From JAVVPO01 sp036655715 (lineage in GTDB: Bacteria > Bacillota > Clostridia > Lachnospirales > Cellulosilyticaceae), in the NCBI GenBank assembly GCA_036655715.1, contig JAVVPO010000089.1:1-9000 (forward strand): a stretch of 9,000 nt of DNA. The letters are read 5' to 3'. The position numbers and the translations under genes are program-made. The notes beneath the pieces are model-generated. The model did no database searches. It saw only the letters and a list, made by a program, of their open reading frames with translations, and had not been told where the DNA came from. Below are positions 6,344 through 9,000 of the stretch, piece by piece. Positions within the stretch are counted from its first letter, which is position 1. Each line of letters starts with the position of its first letter.

Positions 6344-7165
6344 TTAATCTACTATCATTACCTGGATTTGTCCTAATGATTTTTCTTTATGATCTGTTCC
6401 TGCTCTTGTCATGACATAAATCTCATAGCATTCTTCCGCTACCTTTATATCATTTTCTTCAATATAACTCATAAGCTTTCTATAATACTTACTCGTATCT
6501 TTATAATCATCATCAAAATTAATAGTTACATATTGTCCTTCTTTTAATGTAATAATCTTATTTTCATCTATAAGTGTTGTATCATGAATACTAATCATCA
6601 TATTATCATAGGTCAATTGATTCGCCTCCCTAAAGCTTTCATAAGAAGTGGCAAAAACGAGTTCCCTATTGGTCATACCATATTTCTTTTCAATATCACT
6701 TAGTGTTCTTGTTAAGTTTATCTCAAATTCTTCGGTATATCTATTGGTATTACTATATTTTATAAACTTTCTTTCTGTATTATACTCTATGAAAACTTTG
6801 TCTATTCCCTCTTCTAATAACCCTTGTATTCTATTTTCCAAAAAGGATATATTACTTTTGATATCTTCTAACTCTTTTATCTTGTCGGCTATAAGCTCTT
6901 TTTGTTTTGTTATAATCTCCAAAATCGAATCTACAGAAGTATAGTTTGATAATAATATTTTAATTTCATCTAAAGATAAGCCCATAGCCTTACATTGTTT
7001 AATAAAATCCAAGATAATAAAATGCTTAACCGAATAATATCTATAATTACTCTTTTCATCTACATAGGCAGGTTTGAGTATGCCCTTTTTGTCATAGAGT
7101 CTTAAAGCTTGTACTGAAATGTTATGTAGTTTAGAAACTTCTCCAATTGAAAATCTTGTATCCAT
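6344..7165 (-). CDS. MerR-family regulator with GyrI/BmrR-like ligand domain
   Basis: A 273-residue transcription activator of the multidrug-sensing MerR group. Residues 5-24 (FSIGEVSKLHNISVQALRLY) are the MerR helix-turn-helix, with the Y-Y-K-G and NYRYY wing (40-44) typical of the family. Residues about 79-120 make the dimerising antiparallel coiled coil. Residues 121-273 resemble the GyrI-like effector-binding domain of BmrR and relatives, ending in the usual E-Y strand (EECYEIYV) and a final GQIQVMIV strand. No metal-binding cysteine cluster is seen, which argues against a metal sensor. GAGGTG is about seven bases before the ATG. It lies 90 bases downstream of the MATE gene on the same strand, with a hairpin between them and no clear promoter of its own, so it is probably expressed by readthrough. 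A MerR-type operator sits in the MATE promoter, so that exporter is its likely target. The ligand cannot be told from sequence. Confidence 0.92.
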   Translation of the reverse strand: MDTRFSIGEVSKLHNISVQALRLYDKKGILKPAYVDEKSNYRYYSVKHFIILDFIKQCKAMGLSLDEIKILLSNYTSVDSILEIITKQKELIADKIKELEDIKSNISFLENRIQGLLEEGIDKVFIEYNTERKFIKYSNTNRYTEEFEINLTRTLSDIEKKYGMTNRELVFATSYESFREANQLTYDNMMISIHDTTLIDENKIITLKEGQYVTINFDDDYKDTSKYYRKLMSYIEENDIKVAEECYEIYVMTRAGTDHKEKSLGQIQVMIVD

Positions 7166-7201
7166 CTAACCTCACCTCATAATTACTATTTCCTAAATTC
7201 T

Positions 7202-7239
7202 AAAAAGCTATGTTTAGAATACACTAAACACAGCTTTTT
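7202..7239 (-). terminator. Hairpin terminator between MATE and merR
   Basis: A 16-bp stem: AAAAAGCTGTGTTTAG and CTAAACATAGCTTTTT on the minus strand, with one G-U pair and a 6-base loop. The T-run forms the 3' arm itself. It starts 16 bases after the MATE stop. The reverse strand would have one A-C mismatch, so it is best formed in the MATE transcript. It should lower merR expression relative to the exporter, since no good promoter lies between the hairpin and merR. Confidence 0.8.
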
Positions 7240-7255
7240 TAATACTATTTATCGT

Positions 7256-8596
7256 TTATGCACTTAGTTCTTCTATTTCACTTAGTACTTTTTGTTTGTT
7301 TAATATCTTATGTGTAGATGTTTTTACATTAGCCAGAGAAGCTATCGTTATAAATGTCAGCAACTCTGCTACCAAACTACCTGCCCAAATCCCATTAGGT
7401 CCTAGTACTTTATAAAGAACGAGTAAACAGACTGGCAAGTAAATTACTGACCTTAAGATACAGCTTAAATTAGAATACTTAGGCATTTCAAGTGCTTGGA
7501 AATAAACTAACGTATTCAGATTGAGCCCTACTGCAAAGTAACTTACACTTGAAATACGAAGTGCTGTATATGCCAGTTCTGAAATAGCAGGATCTGTTGT
7601 AAATATGCCTATAAGTGTAGGTCCAAATACAAAGCTTATCACGACAAATAAGGCACTGATTGTGATAGATGAGATGCAAGTGATTTTAAAGAATCCTAGC
7701 ATTTTCTTTCCATCTCTTTTTCCATAATTATAACTTATAAGCGGTTGTACGCCAAGTGTTAATCCATAAAGCACCATATACGTATTCGTTGTAATATAGT
7801 TTAGAATACTATAAGCTGAAATCCCCATTTCTCCAATACATTTCATAATAACAATATTATGAAGTAGTACGATAACAGAATAACTAGCTTGTGCAAAGAA
7901 AGATGGGAATCCGATTAACGAGAATTCTTTTAAATCATTTAGATTGATTTTAACATTTCCAAATGTTAAATATCCTTTTTTCATAATAAAGTGAGGCAAT
8001 AATACAGACACTGTTACAATCTGCCCGAGTCCTGTAGCTATTGCTGCTCCTTTAATACCAAGTCCTAATTCAAAAATAAAGATGTAATCTAGTACAATAT
8101 TTGTTAATGCACCTGCTATAGTAGCCATCATAGCAAGCTTTGGCTTCCCATCATTTCTAGCAAAGCTACTAAGGACTATCCCTATTAAGTTAGGAATACA
8201 AAATATTGCATAAAATCTTAGATACTCTACTGCTAAGCCTTTTAAATTATCATTTGCTCCAAGGACTGTTACAATTTGTTCTGTAAACAAAATACAACCT
8301 ATACTTAGAATAATACTTACTATCAAAAGGAACTTGAATACTTGTCTAAAAATACTTACAGCTTTATCTATATTTTGTGCACCTATATTTTTAGAAACTA
8401 ACGCGCCTCCGCCAATGGCAAACATTGAGGCAAGCCCAAATAACATAACTGTAAATGGCAGTACAATATTAACTGCTGCTAATGCTGAGTCTCCTACACC
8501 TTGACCTACGAATATACCATCTATAACCGTATATAGAGATGATATAAACATTGCAAGGGCAGATGGTACTGCATATTTAAAAAATTCTTTTACCAT
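7256..8596 (-). CDS. MATE-family multidrug efflux transporter
   Basis: A 446-residue integral membrane antiporter expected to export cationic drugs or other toxic organics in exchange for Na+ or H+. The length and pattern of about 12 hydrophobic helices in two six-helix halves fit the family. Family segments include the first-helix VIDGIFVGQ (24-32), the second-helix LPFTVMLFGLASMFAIGGGA (46-65), GAQN (72-75) and the second-half LGVQPLISYNYGKRDGKK (281-298). It resembles the MepA-like branch more than NorM, by pattern only. A purine-rich GGGAG lies about ten bases before the ATG. The promoter has the 19-bp spacer and dyad of MerR-controlled promoters, and a MerR gene with a drug-binding-type domain follows, so this is probably an inducible efflux gene. 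Substrate not predictable. Upstream is only a decayed TRAP transporter. Confidence 0.93.
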   Translation of the reverse strand: MVKEFFKYAVPSALAMFISSLYTVIDGIFVGQGVGDSALAAVNIVLPFTVMLFGLASMFAIGGGALVSKNIGAQNIDKAVSIFRQVFKFLLIVSIILSIGCILFTEQIVTVLGANDNLKGLAVEYLRFYAIFCIPNLIGIVLSSFARNDGKPKLAMMATIAGALTNIVLDYIFIFELGLGIKGAAIATGLGQIVTVSVLLPHFIMKKGYLTFGNVKINLNDLKEFSLIGFPSFFAQASYSVIVLLHNIVIMKCIGEMGISAYSILNYITTNTYMVLYGLTLGVQPLISYNYGKRDGKKMLGFFKITCISSITISALFVVISFVFGPTLIGIFTTDPAISELAYTALRISSVSYFAVGLNLNTLVYFQALEMPKYSNLSCILRSVIYLPVCLLVLYKVLGPNGIWAGSLVAELLTFITIASLANVKTSTHKILNKQKVLSEIEELSA

Positions 8597-8635
8597 ATTT
8601 TAATTTCTCCCTTTTCATTTCCTGCGATAGTTTAT

Positions 8636-8666
8636 ATCATAAACTCTATTCCTAGTATAGAGTCAA
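8636..8666 (-). promoter_or_regulatory. MerR-type promoter of the MATE gene (19-bp spacer)
   Basis: TTGACT (8666-8661), a 19-bp spacer and TATGAT (8641-8636). Both hexamers are near consensus, but the spacer is 2 bp too long for ordinary sigma recognition, the hallmark of promoters that MerR-family activators untwist. The predicted start is near 8629, giving a leader of about 33 bases. Confidence 0.85.
8643..8663. promoter_or_regulatory. MerR-family operator dyad
   Basis: ACTCTAT-N7-ATAGAGT is a perfect 7-bp inverted repeat around TCCTAGT, centred at 8653, inside the 19-bp spacer. The GACTCTnnnCTAGG layout resembles the BmrR-type operators of Bacillus drug-efflux genes. The probable binder is the MerR protein at 6344-7165. 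Confidence 0.85.
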
Positions 8667-8711
8667 TAGATATTTTTATTAAATAGCTACGGAGCGATCT
8701 AAGTCTTTTCA

Positions 8712-9000
8712 TTATATATGAAGCAATGCTTCAGACAAAGCTAAAAATTGCATCGGAAGCTGCATAGCAGGTGAAGTCTGACCTACTGCATTGGATACAA
8801 CCATGAGGCCTCCTCCAATTAAGACACTGACACTTAAAATTAAGACGATTAGTTCTACTACGATCTTATTGATTAAAGAATGCTTCTTTTCAAATTTATT
8901 GGTAAAAATATTGATAGATAAATGTTTTTCGAGTCCATAGGCATATTTTCATGTATAGGTTTTACGGCTTCAATAAAAGGTGCCTTATCAATATCTCTAT
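8712..9000 (-). pseudogene. Remnant of TRAP transporter genes: dctP tail joined to dctQ C-terminal half
   Basis: Two short frames on the minus strand look like pieces of a tripartite (TRAP) uptake system. The first (8998 to about 8948) reads RDIDKAPFIEAVKPIHE, like the C-terminal end of a DctP substrate-binding protein. Near an A-run at 8949-8946 the similarity moves to another frame reading KYAYGLEKHLSINIF, which stays open to TAA 8714-8712. It contains a membrane helix (IVVELIVLILSVSVLIGGGL) and then VSNAVGQTSPAMQLPM; the QTSPA..(I/L)PM pattern marks the last part of DctQ small permeases. The N-terminal half of DctQ is missing, the two pieces are out of frame, the end after PMQFLALSEALLH is atypically short, and no dctM follows. 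This fits a deletion between dctP and dctQ with loss of dctM. The fragment is cut by the window edge. The family assignment is by eye. Confidence 0.68.

Noticed and set aside
6648..6944. Plus-strand open frame opposite merR
   Set aside because: Serine/isoleucine-rich shadow of the coiled-coil and ligand-domain codons; no ribosome site.
7488..7679. Second minus-strand frame inside the MATE gene
   Set aside because: Out-of-frame overlap with a well-supported transporter; Cys- and Tyr-rich composition typical of a shadow.
8719..8733. Perfect 15-base palindrome TGAAGCA-A-TGCTTCA as terminator or operator
   Set aside because: It lies within the end of the dctQ remnant, no T-run follows on either strand, and it is 53 bases from the MATE promoter and unlike the MerR dyad. 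Probably chance or residual coding sequence.

Overview
The window reads as a low-GC Gram-positive chromosome, most likely an anaerobic Clostridia member of the Lachnospiraceae/Cellulosilyticum type. The AT-rich composition, strong AGGAGG-type ribosome sites, consensus TTGACA/TATAAT promoters, a T-box leader on tyrS, a BlaI/BlaR1-type pair and a DUF4358 lipoprotein all fit. The taxonomic call is inference. Every gene I accept lies on the minus strand, so transcription runs from high to low coordinates.

In transcription order the layout is as follows. (1) 9000-8712: the broken remnant of a TRAP-transporter operon, where the tail of a DctP-like binding protein runs out of frame into the C-terminal half of a DctQ-like small permease; no dctM follows. 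(2) 8666-6293: a drug-efflux module, a MATE exporter followed by a MerR-family regulator with a GyrI/BmrR-like ligand domain. The MATE promoter has the 19-bp spacer of MerR-activated promoters and a perfect 7-7-7 dyad centred in it. A strong hairpin separates the two genes and another terminates merR. (3) 6232-2619: a BlaI-type repressor and a 1053-residue BlaR1-like membrane metalloprotease, joined by a TGATG overlap. Two TTACAnnTGTAA operators cover the blaI promoter. The protease sensor is not a penicillin-binding domain but about 700 extracellular residues that begin with a DUF4825-like region. (4) 2618-2355: two strong hairpins of unclear role and a possible 31-residue ORF with a good ribosome site. 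(5) 2329-606: a consensus promoter, a tyrosine T-box riboswitch (specifier UAC, T-box UGGU, terminator), tyrosyl-tRNA synthetase of the KMSKS type, and its terminator. (6) 498-7: a small DUF4358 lipoprotein.

Two self-contained sensory circuits stand out. In the MATE/MerR pair the regulator lies downstream of the transporter and probably activates the promoter that drives both. In the BlaI/BlaR1 pair the repressor controls its own promoter, and the protease presumably destroys it when its unusual extracellular domain sees a signal, very likely cell-envelope stress and not a classical beta-lactam ligand. No beta-lactamase or other obvious target gene is adjacent, so the regulon is elsewhere.

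Two starts differ from the longest open frames: tyrS begins at ATG 1880 rather than TTG 1889, and blaI at ATG 6160 rather than TTG 6232. No tRNA, rRNA, CRISPR array or complete mobile element was seen.
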